Shown here piece by piece: positions 42,059 through 50,976 of a stretch of 64,000 bases of DNA; position 1 is the first letter of the stretch; each line of letters begins with the position of its first letter. The notes under the pieces were generated by a model. It saw only the letters and a program-made list of their open reading frames with translations. It searched no databases and was not told where the DNA came from. This DNA is from JBEKEX01 sp050013615 (GTDB lineage: Bacteria; Chloroflexota; Anaerolineae; Anaerolineales; Anaerolineaceae). The stretch lies in NCBI GenBank assembly GCA_050013615.1, contig JBEKEX010000002.1, positions 1-64,000 on the forward strand, in the 5' to 3' direction. The translations under genes were made by a program, and so were the position numbers.

Positions 42059-42856
42059 ATGGATTGGGGTTTTAATAACCGTTTATCGAAACTGATTCTA
42101 GAAGATGGCCATTGCTTTTATCTTGCAATGGACCATGGTTACTTTCAGGGCCCGACACATGGACTAGAACAGGTAGAGCGAGCATTTGAGCCTCTACAAG
42201 AATTTGTGGATGCGGTATTTGTTCCACGCGGCTCATTACGCCACTCAATTAAGCCTAACACTAAAACACCTATTATTCTGCGAGTATCGGGTGGAAATAG
42301 CATTATCAGCAAAGACTTGTCAAACGAAGAGGTTTCAGTTGGAATTGACGAAATCCTGCGCCTTAACGTATCTGCAGTGGGTTATTCGGTCTATATCGGG
42401 AGCGAATACGAGCACCAAACTTTAATGGGCCTCAACAAGCTAGTGGATGCGTGTGCGCCTTATGGCATTCCAGTCATGGCTGTGACAGCAGTTGGCCGCG
42501 AAATGGATCAGAAAAAAGAGGCGCGTTTCTTGTCTATGGCCTGTCGGGTTTGCGCTGAAGCAGGTGCGGATGTAGTTAAAACCTATTTCTGCAACGATTT
42601 CGAAAAAGTGGTCAATGGTTGTCCGGTGCCAGTGGTCATCGCAGGTGGTCCAAAGACTGATTCAGAACTTGAAGTGCTAAAATTTGTTTATGACGGCATG
42701 CAGAAAGGTGCCATTGGTGTAAATTTAGGACGCAATATCTGGCAAAATGTCTGCCCACGAGGCATGGCCAGAGCGCTCAAAGCCGTTATCCATGAAAAAG
42801 CAACTCCAAAAGAAGCCTTTGAGTTGTTCGAGCATATGAAAAACGCTATCAGCTAA
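42059..42856 (+). CDS. LsrF/FbaB-like class I aldolase or thiolase
   Basis: 265 residues, TIM barrel of the DeoC/FbaB/LsrF superfamily. AMDHGYFQGPTHGLEQ near the N-terminus is characteristic of the LsrF group, and the Schiff-base Lys lies in GADVVKTYFCNDF. Further motifs are PVVIAGGPK and GVNLGRNIWQ (phosphate binding). LsrF acts on phosphorylated AI-2; FbaB cleaves fructose-1,6-bisphosphate; either activity or another ketose-phosphate substrate is possible. No other lsr gene is present, which weighs against AI-2 processing. Confidence 0.8.
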   Translation: MDWGFNNRLSKLILEDGHCFYLAMDHGYFQGPTHGLEQVERAFEPLQEFVDAVFVPRGSLRHSIKPNTKTPIILRVSGGNSIISKDLSNEEVSVGIDEILRLNVSAVGYSVYIGSEYEHQTLMGLNKLVDACAPYGIPVMAVTAVGREMDQKKEARFLSMACRVCAEAGADVVKTYFCNDFEKVVNGCPVPVVIAGGPKTDSELEVLKFVYDGMQKGAIGVNLGRNIWQNVCPRGMARALKAVIHEKATPKEAFELFEHMKNAIS

Positions 42857-42874
42857 GTTCTTTATTGTGATGGG

Positions 42875-42893
42875 GGGGAGCCGACGGCTCCCC
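42875..42893 (+). other. Intercistronic GC-rich hairpin
   Basis: GGGGAGCC (42875-42882) pairs with GGCTCCCC (42886-42893) around GACG. It lies 18 bp beyond the aldolase stop and lacks a T-run, so it probably tunes expression of the following gene. Confidence 0.6.
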
Positions 42894-42926
42894 TCCTAGT
42901 GTACATGTTCAGGAAAGGGATACAAT

Positions 42927-44177
42927 ATGAAAAATCAAGAAAATATTTCGACACAATACAGTCGGCTAGTCATCGCAGAATTACGCAAAGCCATTTCAGC
43001 GGCTGCTGGTAGGCCCATGATCCTTGCCTGCCACAATGACCCTGACAGTCTCAAAATTGCGCATGATCATTCAATTGCACAACTTTTTGAATGCTCCGCT
43101 TTAACAAAAAATACGTTCAATCGCTTCGGTATCCTGCCCTTGACAGGCAGAAATGTCACTTCGTATTCTGCAAAATTACAAAATATATTTTCCAATGTAG
43201 ATGTTACAGATCTCGCTCCGCGCCTTATCTTAGATAAAGACTTGGGCATCTGCACATCAGGTCGCACAGCTGCCGAGGCGCAGTTGGTTTTTGAAACAAG
43301 TGTAAACGTTTTAGCAACTGCTAAATCTGCGATTAAACAAACTAAATCTGCACAACAAATTACTTTGGAAGACGAAATTAAAAACCGGCAGTTAAAATTG
43401 GCTGCAAAAGGAAACAACCTTTTCGCAGGAGAAGTAGCACTGATTACTGGTGCAGCCTCAGGGATCGGAAAAGCCTGTGTGGAATCTCTTTTAGAACGCG
43501 GCGCCGCCGTTGTAGGACTGGATATCAATCCGGCGATCACTAATTTAAATAAAAATCCTGCATTTCTGGGTATCATCTGTGATTTATCGAATGAAGCAGA
43601 GATCATCAATGCATTGGAAACAACGGTTCAGACTTTTGGCGGTCTGGATATGCTTGTATTGAATGCCGGCATCTTCCCGGCGAGTTGCAAGATTGAAGCA
43701 TTACAATTAGCCGAATGGCACAAATCGTTCAACATAAATGTTGATGCCAATCTAATCCTGCTTCGAGAGTCATACCCGTTATTCAAACTAGCTGCCCGGC
43801 ATGGACGTGTGGCCGTGAACTCTTCGCGTAACGTTCCGGCGCCCGGCCCCGCCGCGGCATCTTACTCAGCCTCAAAAGCAGCCTTGACACAACTGGCAAG
43901 AGTAGCTGCGCTTGAATGGGGCAAGGATCATATTAATGTCAATATTGTCAATCCACATGCCGTATTCGATACAGGACTTTGGACTGACGAGGTACTCAAA
44001 AACCGAGCTGCCAATTACAACATGACCATCGCACAATATAAAACGAATAATGTTCTGCACGTCGAGCTTACCAGCCGGGATGTTGCAGAAATGCTCACTG
44101 AAATGTGCGGGCCGCTTTTTGAAAAAACCACCGGCGCACAGGTGCCAATGGATGGTGGCAGTGATCGTGTGATCTGA
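42927..44177 (+). CDS. Short-chain dehydrogenase with residual aldolase-linked domain (split RhaEW-like)
   Basis: 416 residues. Residues about 165-416 are a short-chain dehydrogenase: ALITGAASGIGKACVESLL (NAD binding), LVLNAGIFPAS, Ser in VAVNSSRN and the catalytic Tyr-Lys in SYSASKAALTQLAR. Residues 1-160 (LRKAISAAAGRPMILACHND; APRLILDKDLGICTSGRTA) match the middle region of bifunctional class II aldolase/dehydrogenases of about 690 residues, but the aldolase domain that should precede it is missing. A complete stand-alone class II aldolase follows 64 bp downstream. It probably oxidises a sugar-alcohol phosphate or an aldehyde product of the pathway. Confidence 0.8.
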   Translation: MKNQENISTQYSRLVIAELRKAISAAAGRPMILACHNDPDSLKIAHDHSIAQLFECSALTKNTFNRFGILPLTGRNVTSYSAKLQNIFSNVDVTDLAPRLILDKDLGICTSGRTAAEAQLVFETSVNVLATAKSAIKQTKSAQQITLEDEIKNRQLKLAAKGNNLFAGEVALITGAASGIGKACVESLLERGAAVVGLDINPAITNLNKNPAFLGIICDLSNEAEIINALETTVQTFGGLDMLVLNAGIFPASCKIEALQLAEWHKSFNINVDANLILLRESYPLFKLAARHGRVAVNSSRNVPAPGPAAASYSASKAALTQLARVAALEWGKDHINVNIVNPHAVFDTGLWTDEVLKNRAANYNMTIAQYKTNNVLHVELTSRDVAEMLTEMCGPLFEKTTGAQVPMDGGSDRVI

Positions 44178-44241
44178 GCTTTTTGCGTCATCAAACAGCG
44201 TGTGACAATTAATGAATAAATCGGAAAGGCAAATAATCTAA

Positions 44242-45066
44242 ATGCTTATTCAACCACCTTATCCAAAATTGGAAGAATATTTTACAGAAATTGGTGAAGT
44301 TGGCGCCCGGCTTTCTGAGCTAAATTGCTGTGAAGGCTCTTCTGGGAATATATCGGTGTGTTTTAATTGGCCCTGCGAACCCGATAAATTGTTAAGTGAA
44401 CAAATCCAGGTCAAATTGCCAGTATTTATACCCAAACTGGCTGGATTCACCTTAATTGTTACCGGTTCGGGCTGCCGCCTTCCTGAAATCTACCGCAATC
44501 CAGCTCGATATCTATGCATTGTACAGATCCATGCCGATGGTAAAACCGGTTCACTTTTCCGTTCACCTCAACGCTGTTTCGAGAAACCGACCAGTGAGTT
44601 TAACTCTCATCTAGCCAGCCATTGCCAGCAAATCGTTGCCACCGGGGCTAATTTTCATGCCCTGGTCCATACCCACCCGCCGTATCTAACTTTTCTCTCA
44701 AACATTCCCACCTATCAAAACGCGCACATGCTTACTCGCCGTGTGCTGTGCTGGCAGCCAGAGATGATCACACATATCCCGGAAGGATTGGGGTGGGTAC
44801 CATTCTGTGTCCCGGGCAGTGATGACTTAATGAATGCCTCGCTTAACGCGCTGAAAACCAATCGGGTGATTGTTTGGGCGAAACATGGTATTGTTGCCAG
44901 GTCAGAGATTGGTCTGAAGAATGCGCTGGACCTAATTGAATTTACTGAAGCCGGGGCGCGGTATGAATTTTTCAATCTAGCCTCTGGTGGGCAAGGTGAG
45001 GGGTTGCTGCCAAACGAAATCGGCGCTATCTGCGATTTCTATCATTTTGAACAAAATATCATCTAA
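44242..45066 (+). CDS. Class II aldolase, RhaD (rhamnulose-1-phosphate aldolase)-like
   Basis: 274 residues, the same length as E. coli RhaD. Zinc-dependent aldolase_II fold: substrate-phosphate loop in EGSSGNISV, TGSGCRLPEI, metal ligands in LVHTHPPYL and AKHGIVARS. Enzymes of this group cleave ketose-1-phosphates to dihydroxyacetone phosphate and an aldehyde. It lies directly after the dehydrogenase that carries the remaining half of a fused enzyme. Confidence 0.85.
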   Translation: MLIQPPYPKLEEYFTEIGEVGARLSELNCCEGSSGNISVCFNWPCEPDKLLSEQIQVKLPVFIPKLAGFTLIVTGSGCRLPEIYRNPARYLCIVQIHADGKTGSLFRSPQRCFEKPTSEFNSHLASHCQQIVATGANFHALVHTHPPYLTFLSNIPTYQNAHMLTRRVLCWQPEMITHIPEGLGWVPFCVPGSDDLMNASLNALKTNRVIVWAKHGIVARSEIGLKNALDLIEFTEAGARYEFFNLASGGQGEGLLPNEIGAICDFYHFEQNII

Positions 45067-45519
45067 CCCACTCAATGCAGATAATCCTCCAAGAGATCTG
45101 CTAGGAAAAAGCAAGTCCCAGAGGTATGCTTTCTGGGACTTGCCGCATATAAATGATCAATTGAAATATTCAGGGTAACCCATCATCCGAAAAGACAGAT
45201 TGGGGCGTTCATATTGGCTTTGGAAATAAGAAGTTGTCCACATGTTATCAAAGAATAGTGTAACTAAGAATATCCCGCGCAATTCACCGATGCAGACTTT
45301 AACAAGTTTTACAGCACAAATTTTAGCCTTGGTGGATGATGGTCATTTCGTCATAGCCGATTCTTTAATGACGGTTTTGCCATTCTTTCCTAGCATCTTA
45401 TATATAACTTTGTGATTCTTGGTGATAAAAACCGGATAAACTGCAAGGGATTATTTAATGAATTATAATTTTTAAATAATAAAACTATGACTTATTCGTT
45501 GGCTAATAAATAACTTTCT
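45067..45519. other. Intergenic region before GH4 gene
   Basis: No gene supported. A perfect 12-bp hairpin GCAAGTCCCAGA (45111-45122) / TCTGGGACTTGC (45132-45143) has a T-run only on the minus strand, yet it follows a plus-strand operon. TATAAT at 45464-45469 with a weak -35 (CTGCAA) may serve the GH4 gene. Confidence 0.55.
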
Positions 45520-46761
45520 ATGGATAACCGAATCAAAATTACCATTTTGGGCGGAAGTGCTCTGGCGACCCCAAAGTTATTCGAGGCATTCGGCAAAAAC
45601 GATGCGCGCTCTGCTTACGATGTCGTACTCCTGGGACACGACCGTGAAAAGCTGGCTGCCGTCCAGCAATTGTCCCAGGCTATCATTTCAAGCTTCAAGA
45701 ATCTCGACGTCCAAGTCCACACCAGCACCAATGAGCAAGAGGCACTCACCAATGCCAACCTTATTTTAAATCAGATCCGGGTGGGCGGGTTGCAAAGCCG
45801 GGTGTTCGATGAAACTTTTCCACTGCAATTCAACATCCCTGGCGAGGAATCGGTCGGACCCGGCGGATTCAATAGCGCCATACGCAACGTGCCGGTCGTT
45901 CTGGAATATTGCCGTAAGATCGAAAAGCTTGCCCCTCAAACAACCTTCATTAACTTAACCAATCCCAGCAGCATCGTCCAATACGCCATCCAACACTACA
46001 CTTCTTTGAAGGTCGTGGGCATTTGCGACATGCCGGTCACCTTGACGATGGGCGTAGCCCAGGCGCTGGAGCTCCCCATCGCCGAACTGGAGTTCGATTG
46101 GATGGGCATGAACCATTTCGGTTGGCTTACCGGCTTGCGTTACCATGGCGAAAATTACATGCCACAGGCATTAGCCAACCTGGAAAAGATCCCTAATTTG
46201 GGGACTGACCCCGAGATTGTCCGCGCCCTGGGTGTCATTCCTGCCAATTACCTAAAGTTTTACTTTCATCCAGACCGGTTCATCGCAAAAGCAAAAGGCC
46301 ATCCGGTCAGGGGAGAAGAACTGATCCAAATCAATGACGACATGCTCAAGAAGATGAAAGCTTGGAAAGCCGGCGATTCCATCGCCTTCCTTGAAGAGCG
46401 CGGGGCAGTGTGGTACGAAAAGATCATCGCCCCCACTCTACTGGCTTTGGGCGAAAAACGGACGGGAGAATTGATATTAAGCATCACCAATGGCCAAGCC
46501 ATCCGCTGGCTGCCGGAGGACGCCATCATCGAGGTGTCCGTTCCCCTTAAAAATGGTGTGCTCCAAAACCCGCGGATAACCGAAGTCCCACTAGACGTCC
46601 AGTCGATGATCCTCCGCAACAGTGCATTCGAGATGCTAACGGCGCAAGCTGTGGTCGAAAAAGACAAAAACAAAGCCAGCCGTGCTCTGCTGGCCAACCT
46701 ACTGGTAGATGATTACGCCCAGGTGAAGGGCATCCTGGATAAAATTTGGGAGAAACATTAA
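45520..46761 (+). CDS. Glycoside hydrolase family 4 (6-phospho-glycosidase type)
   Basis: 413 residues. NAD-dependent GH4 fold: ITILGGSALATPKLFEAF at the N-terminus, RVGGLQSRVFDETFPL and IPGEESVGPGGF (substrate loop), NLTNPSSIV, the metal-binding Cys in VGICDMP and His in MGMNHFGW. Many GH4 members hydrolyse 6-phospho-alpha- or beta-glucosides made by a PTS, which fits this neighbourhood. Separated from the upstream operon by 453 bp, so it likely has its own promoter. Confidence 0.85.
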   Translation: MDNRIKITILGGSALATPKLFEAFGKNDARSAYDVVLLGHDREKLAAVQQLSQAIISSFKNLDVQVHTSTNEQEALTNANLILNQIRVGGLQSRVFDETFPLQFNIPGEESVGPGGFNSAIRNVPVVLEYCRKIEKLAPQTTFINLTNPSSIVQYAIQHYTSLKVVGICDMPVTLTMGVAQALELPIAELEFDWMGMNHFGWLTGLRYHGENYMPQALANLEKIPNLGTDPEIVRALGVIPANYLKFYFHPDRFIAKAKGHPVRGEELIQINDDMLKKMKAWKAGDSIAFLEERGAVWYEKIIAPTLLALGEKRTGELILSITNGQAIRWLPEDAIIEVSVPLKNGVLQNPRITEVPLDVQSMILRNSAFEMLTAQAVVEKDKNKASRALLANLLVDDYAQVKGILDKIWEKH

Positions 46762-46820
46762 AGTCTCCGGTTCTCTCAATCAGTCATTCGCTTGGAATTT
46801 TTCAATTCAGACTAAAACTT

Positions 46821-47546
46821 CTAATCATTTCCTAGTGCCAAGGCTTCCTTCGTAATAGTGACGCCCGCACTGGTGCCAAAGCGGGTAGCCCCCGCCTCCC
46901 AAAGTTTTAATAAATCCTGATAGGTGCGAATGCCGCCGGCGGCTTTGACGCCCATGTCAGGCCCAACCACACGCCGCATCAGCCGGACATCATCAACCGT
47001 CGCACCGCCGGTCGATAACCCGGTTGATGTCTTCACAAAATCGAGCTGCTCTTCCTTGGCAATCTTACAGGCAGTTTCTTTCTCGACATTCGTGAGGAGG
47101 CAATTTTCTAATATGACCTTTACGACGACGTTGCGATCATGGCAAGCTTTGGTGATCTCACGCATGTCGGCAGTCACAGTAGAGAAATCGCCACATTTTA
47201 GCGCATTGACATTCATGACAAAATCGACCTCACCGGCGCCATTCTTGATCGAATCGATGGCTTCAAAAACTTTTGTGGCTGTGGTATTAGCGCCCAGAGG
47301 GAAACCGACTGAAGCACTAATCTTGCTCGACGTGTCTTTCAATAATTCTCGGCAAAATGGAACCCAATAAGGGTTGATTGCCAATACACAAAAATGATAA
47401 CTTTTTACTTCTTCACAGACCCGCATCATCTGTTCTTTTGTAGCCGTGGTCTTAAGAAATGTCTGGTCAATCATCCCTGCGATTTCAGAAGCAGGCAATT
47501 TCCCAGAAATGCGGGATTCTTTCGCAGTCTTATCCTTATCATTCAT
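46821..47546 (-). CDS. deoC: Deoxyribose-phosphate aldolase (DeoC)
   Basis: 241 residues. Class I aldolase: MIDQTFLKTTAT near the start, GFPLGANTT, VNALKCGD, the Schiff-base Lys in FVKTSTGLSTGGAT and the second Lys in VKAAGGIRTYQ. The usual reaction cleaves 2-deoxyribose-5-phosphate to glyceraldehyde-3-phosphate and acetaldehyde. It is the last gene of the kinase - aldolase - deoC minus-strand operon, and no nucleoside genes are nearby, so it may serve a different deoxy-sugar phosphate here. Confidence 0.9.
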   Translation of the reverse strand: MNDKDKTAKESRISGKLPASEIAGMIDQTFLKTTATKEQMMRVCEEVKSYHFCVLAINPYWVPFCRELLKDTSSKISASVGFPLGANTTATKVFEAIDSIKNGAGEVDFVMNVNALKCGDFSTVTADMREITKACHDRNVVVKVILENCLLTNVEKETACKIAKEEQLDFVKTSTGLSTGGATVDDVRLMRRVVGPDMGVKAAGGIRTYQDLLKLWEAGATRFGTSAGVTITKEALALGND

Positions 47547-47666
47547 TTTGTAATTCCTTCATAAACAGAAATAGCCAGGGCCAAATTCCCTTTCCGTGAC
47601 CGCCAGACAAGAAGTTCACTTAAAATAACCTATTGGATTTTCCAGTACAGTCAGCACTTCTACAAA

Positions 47667-48320
47667 CTACTCCTCATATTCCTTATGCTCTTTCGTTTCA
47701 CTGACTAAAGGTACCGTCTCACCTAGAGTCTTACCCATCAATAGACAATAAGCATTTGTATCAATACGCTCGGTGACATCAAATGCATCATACAAGTTCT
47801 GCGCCAACACAAACAGACCATGACGGGGCGCCATACATGCTGCTGCCTTGACAGTCTTCACTCCACCTATTTCACGGATCTTATCAGCGACAAACCGGGC
47901 CAGATCATCTGTGCCACTGCTGGCATCTTTGCATTGTTCGATAACTCCAAATGGCGATGTGGCATATAAAACTGGCGGGATGGGTTTCTCAGCCGCGCAA
48001 AAGACCAACACATTGCGCGCATGCGAATGCACCACAGCTGTTCCCTCCGGATAAAACTCATTCAGGAGCGCTAGATGAACTTTTACTTCGCGCGAGACTT
48101 CTCCCTCGCCTTCCAATTTGTTCCCCTTTAGATCTAAAATCAAAACCTGTTGGGGGCGTAGTTTCCAATGCCAGACCGAACCGGCTTTCTTAGGGGTCAT
48201 GACGATCTTATCGTCTACTCGCACACTGATATTTCCGCCGGAAGCATCGGTTAGATGCCGATCATAAATCTCTGCTCCGTAACTTGCAATCATTTCACGA
48301 AATCCCTGGATTTGATCCAT
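47667..48320 (-). CDS. Class II aldolase/adducin family (FucA/AraD-like)
   Basis: 217 residues, typical for fuculose-phosphate aldolase or ribulose-phosphate 4-epimerase. Substrate loop DASGGNISVRVDDKIVMTP, metal ligands in AVVHSHARNVL, and a third His in APRHGLFVLA. It is preceded by a strong AAGGAGG ribosome site and starts 39 bp after the PfkB-like kinase. Epimerase and aldolase activities cannot be separated from sequence alone. Confidence 0.85.
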   Translation of the reverse strand: MDQIQGFREMIASYGAEIYDRHLTDASGGNISVRVDDKIVMTPKKAGSVWHWKLRPQQVLILDLKGNKLEGEGEVSREVKVHLALLNEFYPEGTAVVHSHARNVLVFCAAEKPIPPVLYATSPFGVIEQCKDASSGTDDLARFVADKIREIGGVKTVKAAACMAPRHGLFVLAQNLYDAFDVTERIDTNAYCLLMGKTLGETVPLVSETKEHKEYEE

Positions 48321-48359
48321 GGCTCATCTACCTCCTTAAAGTTAATAATACATTCACGA

Positions 48360-49301
48360 TCATGGCAATGGAAGCTGTATTACTTCCACATTTGGTAACA
48401 ACGATTCCACCAGGCCCAGATTAATGAAACCGGCGCCGGTTACCTGCGTGTTTGCCGTCCCACAAGCCACTCCCCAGCGCGCGAGCTCACTCAGTGACTT
48501 ATTTTCCAATAATGATTTGGCTATGCCGGCCAGCAGCGAATCGCCACAGCCAACAACATTGACAACTTTCGCCATTTGCAGCCGGGCTTTCCAAATTTCT
48601 TTCCCATCCGTGACAATGAGACCCTCCGGCCCGCGGCTCACTGCCACCAGTGGGATGCCTTTTTTGTGAAGCTGCAAAAGCGCTGCCACCTGTTCTGCTT
48701 CGGTCCCCAGCTTCCGGTCGATGAGGCCGGATAACTCTTCAGTGTTAACCTTTAACATAAAGGGGCAGGCTTCCAATGCTTTTTCGAGCGCAACTCCCGA
48801 GCTATCTACCAAACAACGGACGTCTTTTCCTTTGGCAAGCTTGATCATTCTAGGATAAACCCGGGATAATTCTTCAGACTGACCCGATCCACACAACAAA
48901 CAGATGGAGGTTTTTTCCAAAAGCCCTATGAATTTGTCTATCAATGCATCGATTTCCTGCTGTTCGACCTGCTGGCCTGGTTCATAAACAGCAAATGTGC
49001 GGCCAGTGTCACGTTCCTGGATGAGCGTTGAAGTACGAATGCTGGATTTGCAAACGACAAAATCCGTCTCAATCCCTTCCGCCTTTAAAGACTGCTCGAT
49101 CAAAGTCCCTGTATAACCGCCCTGGAACCCAGTGGCAATGACTGGCGCTCCCATCCGTGTTAATGCTCTGGCGACATTGTTGCCTTTTCCACCGGCATAG
49201 ATGGAGACAATTTCCACACGGCTGATCCCATCCGGCACCAATTTGGAAGTGCGAACGAATTTATCAACTGCAGGATGCAATGTTACAGTCAGGATTGACA
49301 T
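48360..49301 (-). CDS. PfkB-family sugar-phosphate kinase (1-phosphofructokinase/tagatose-6-phosphate kinase-like)
   Basis: 313 residues. FruK/LacC-like: TLHPAVDKFV at the start (usual TxNPAxD), YAGGKGNNVARALTRMG, the gate region, VNTEELSGL and the catalytic motif VVGCGDSLLAGI. The anion-hole motif usually reads GAGD; here the Ala is Cys while the catalytic Asp stays. It phosphorylates a ketose phosphate to the bisphosphate. First gene of its operon, opposite to degV. Confidence 0.88.
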   Translation of the reverse strand: MSILTVTLHPAVDKFVRTSKLVPDGISRVEIVSIYAGGKGNNVARALTRMGAPVIATGFQGGYTGTLIEQSLKAEGIETDFVVCKSSIRTSTLIQERDTGRTFAVYEPGQQVEQQEIDALIDKFIGLLEKTSICLLCGSGQSEELSRVYPRMIKLAKGKDVRCLVDSSGVALEKALEACPFMLKVNTEELSGLIDRKLGTEAEQVAALLQLHKKGIPLVAVSRGPEGLIVTDGKEIWKARLQMAKVVNVVGCGDSLLAGIAKSLLENKSLSELARWGVACGTANTQVTGAGFINLGLVESLLPNVEVIQLPLP

Positions 49302-49717
49302 TTTTCACTCTTAATTGCGCTACCTGTTTGAAACAGCCACCAAACAGTATTTCTTTTCAAACGATCACAATTACGCGCCTATAGAATAAATTTTTGCCCA
49401 GATTATTTAATAACTTTTACAAATTTATCCATATTTTTACGTTTTTTAACTTTCTACTTGTCTACTAATAACTATCTATTTTATCTCTCAAAGTCGCCTT
49501 TTCTCAAGGCTATTTCCTCTTCATGCTACAAAATTGTTCACAGCGAATTAATCACAGACAATCACTTCTCCCAATCAGCTCTTTTCCTGAGACACTTAAT
49601 GCAAAATAAAGGCGTTATCAATAAATGTAACTTCGGAATATACCTTAAATCACTCCCGAAATCCATCATGTCCTTTATAATTCCTTATGCAATAAACTAT
49701 AATGAATGTGAGAAAAT
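49302..49717. other. Divergent AT-rich intergenic region
   Basis: No reliable gene. TATAAT at 49698-49703 is close to the degV start but lacks a convincing -35. The rest is low-complexity AT-rich sequence. Confidence 0.4.
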
Positions 49718-50575
49718 ATGGCTCATTCTATTGCCTTGGTGACAGACAGCACGTGCGATATCCCCTCTGAATGGATCGAGAAATACAAGATCATTGTCGT
49801 CCCCCTGACAATTGTCTTTGGGAACCAGCAATACCTGGATGGGGTCGAACTATCCGCCGAACAATTCTACGAGCGTCTGCAAAAAGAAGCACAGCACCCC
49901 ACCACTTCACAACCCACGCCCAAGGCTTTCTTAGACGCTTTTGGCAGGGCGGCCGCCAGCGGTGCAGATGAAATTTTGGTGATCGTCATTAGCAGTGCCA
50001 TGAGCGGTACCATCGAATCGGCCCGCCAGGCCGCGAAGGAATCCGCTATCCCGGTACACATCGTGGATAGCAAGAGCAATTCAATGGGCCTGGGATGGCA
50101 GGTCATCGCCGCTGCCCGCGCACAGGAAGATGGTGGAGGATTGGATGCCATGCTGGCGGCTGCCGAGCAAGCGCGTAAAACGATGGCTTACTACATCTCG
50201 CTGGATACCATCGAATATCTAAGCAGAGGCGGCCGCATCAGCGAGGCCGCGAAATTTCTGGATTCCATCTTGCACATCAAACCTTTGATCTACGTCAATC
50301 ACGAGAGCGGCACAGTAGGAGCCTCTATTCCTTCCCGGTCACGTAAAACCGCAATCGAAGAACTGTTTAAAGAGTTCTTCTCGCACATCAATGCCGACCG
50401 CCCCTTACATCTGACCGTGTTGCATAACAATGCGCTTCAAGAGGCCGAGGCACTTGCCGAGCGCATCCGGAGCGAGTTTTCTCCCAAAGAATTGTTTATA
50501 ACGATTGTCTCACCCGTGTTAGGCGTGCACACCGGTCCCCTGGCAATCGCTTTATGTGGCTACACCGAAAGCTAA
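49718..50575 (+). CDS. DegV family fatty-acid-binding protein
   Basis: 285 residues. DegV proteins bind a fatty acid and can supply it to fatty acid kinase FakA. Motifs: LVTDSTCDIPSEW at the N-terminus, TSQPTPKAFL, ISSAMSGTIESARQAA, DSKSNSMGLGWQV and YISLDTIEYLSRGGRIS, with SPVLGVHTGPLAI near the end. No FakA gene is adjacent. Terminator at 50599 suggests a single-gene transcript. Confidence 0.9.
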   Translation: MAHSIALVTDSTCDIPSEWIEKYKIIVVPLTIVFGNQQYLDGVELSAEQFYERLQKEAQHPTTSQPTPKAFLDAFGRAAASGADEILVIVISSAMSGTIESARQAAKESAIPVHIVDSKSNSMGLGWQVIAAARAQEDGGGLDAMLAAAEQARKTMAYYISLDTIEYLSRGGRISEAAKFLDSILHIKPLIYVNHESGTVGASIPSRSRKTAIEELFKEFFSHINADRPLHLTVLHNNALQEAEALAERIRSEFSPKELFITIVSPVLGVHTGPLAIALCGYTES

Positions 50576-50598
50576 GGTCGGCAACTTCTATACAAGAG

Positions 50599-50626
50599 CG
50601 TTCTCCTAAAATAGAGAACGTTCTTT
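50599..50626 (+). terminator. Terminator after degV
   Basis: CGTTCTC (50599-50605) and GAGAACG (50614-50620) pair around an 8-nt loop, followed by TTCTTTTC. Confidence 0.75.
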
Positions 50627-50729
50627 TCGATTTCGCCTAAGGTATGACTCTGACCACTTACACCCAGGGCAGGATGTTGGTTTTAACAGCATTCACTTTC
50701 AACTTTATGTAACACATTGCGAGAGCCCC

Positions 50730-50785
50730 TTGACAAAGTGTAGAGTTTGATTGATAATCTATTCAAATGATATTGAATTCAATAT
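50730..50785 (+). promoter_or_regulatory. Distal promoter and palindromic operator of the MarR operon
   Basis: TTGACA (50730-50735), 17 nt, GATAAT (50753-50758). Ten bases downstream is the perfect 16-bp palindrome ATATTGAATTCAATAT (50770-50785), of the size and type bound by MarR dimers and placed to block this promoter. Confidence 0.7.
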
Positions 50786-50912
50786 AGTTGAAACAGATGA
50801 TATTTAGAAAGGGATTTTAAAAATGCTTGAAAGATCACCAAAAAGCTTCCGGTGAGCACTCTTTTGACGAAGATTTCTGACAACGCTTCGTACAACCTGT
50901 CCATAAAACACC

Positions 50913-50941
50913 TTGACAAAGCAAACAAATACGGATATATT
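50913..50941 (+). promoter_or_regulatory. Proximal promoter of the MarR operon
   Basis: TTGACA (50913-50918), 17 nt, TATATT (50936-50941), about 35 bp before the MarR ATG. It shares the CCTTGACAAAG sequence with the distal promoter, with local context ending in TATTCAA in both cases. Confidence 0.65.
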
Positions 50942-50976
50942 CAAGGCCGCTTAACTAATTAGGAGTGTTGATTATA

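Noticed and set aside
42059..42856. Considered as part of an AI-2 (lsr) quorum-sensing uptake system
   Set aside because: Only the LsrF-like aldolase and a SorC-type regulator fit; there is no LsrB/A/C/D importer, LsrK or LsrG, and the transporter is a Gat-type PTS.
49458..49742. 94-residue open frame before degV
   Set aside because: Low-complexity AT-rich composition, no ribosome site, and it overlaps the start of degV in another frame.
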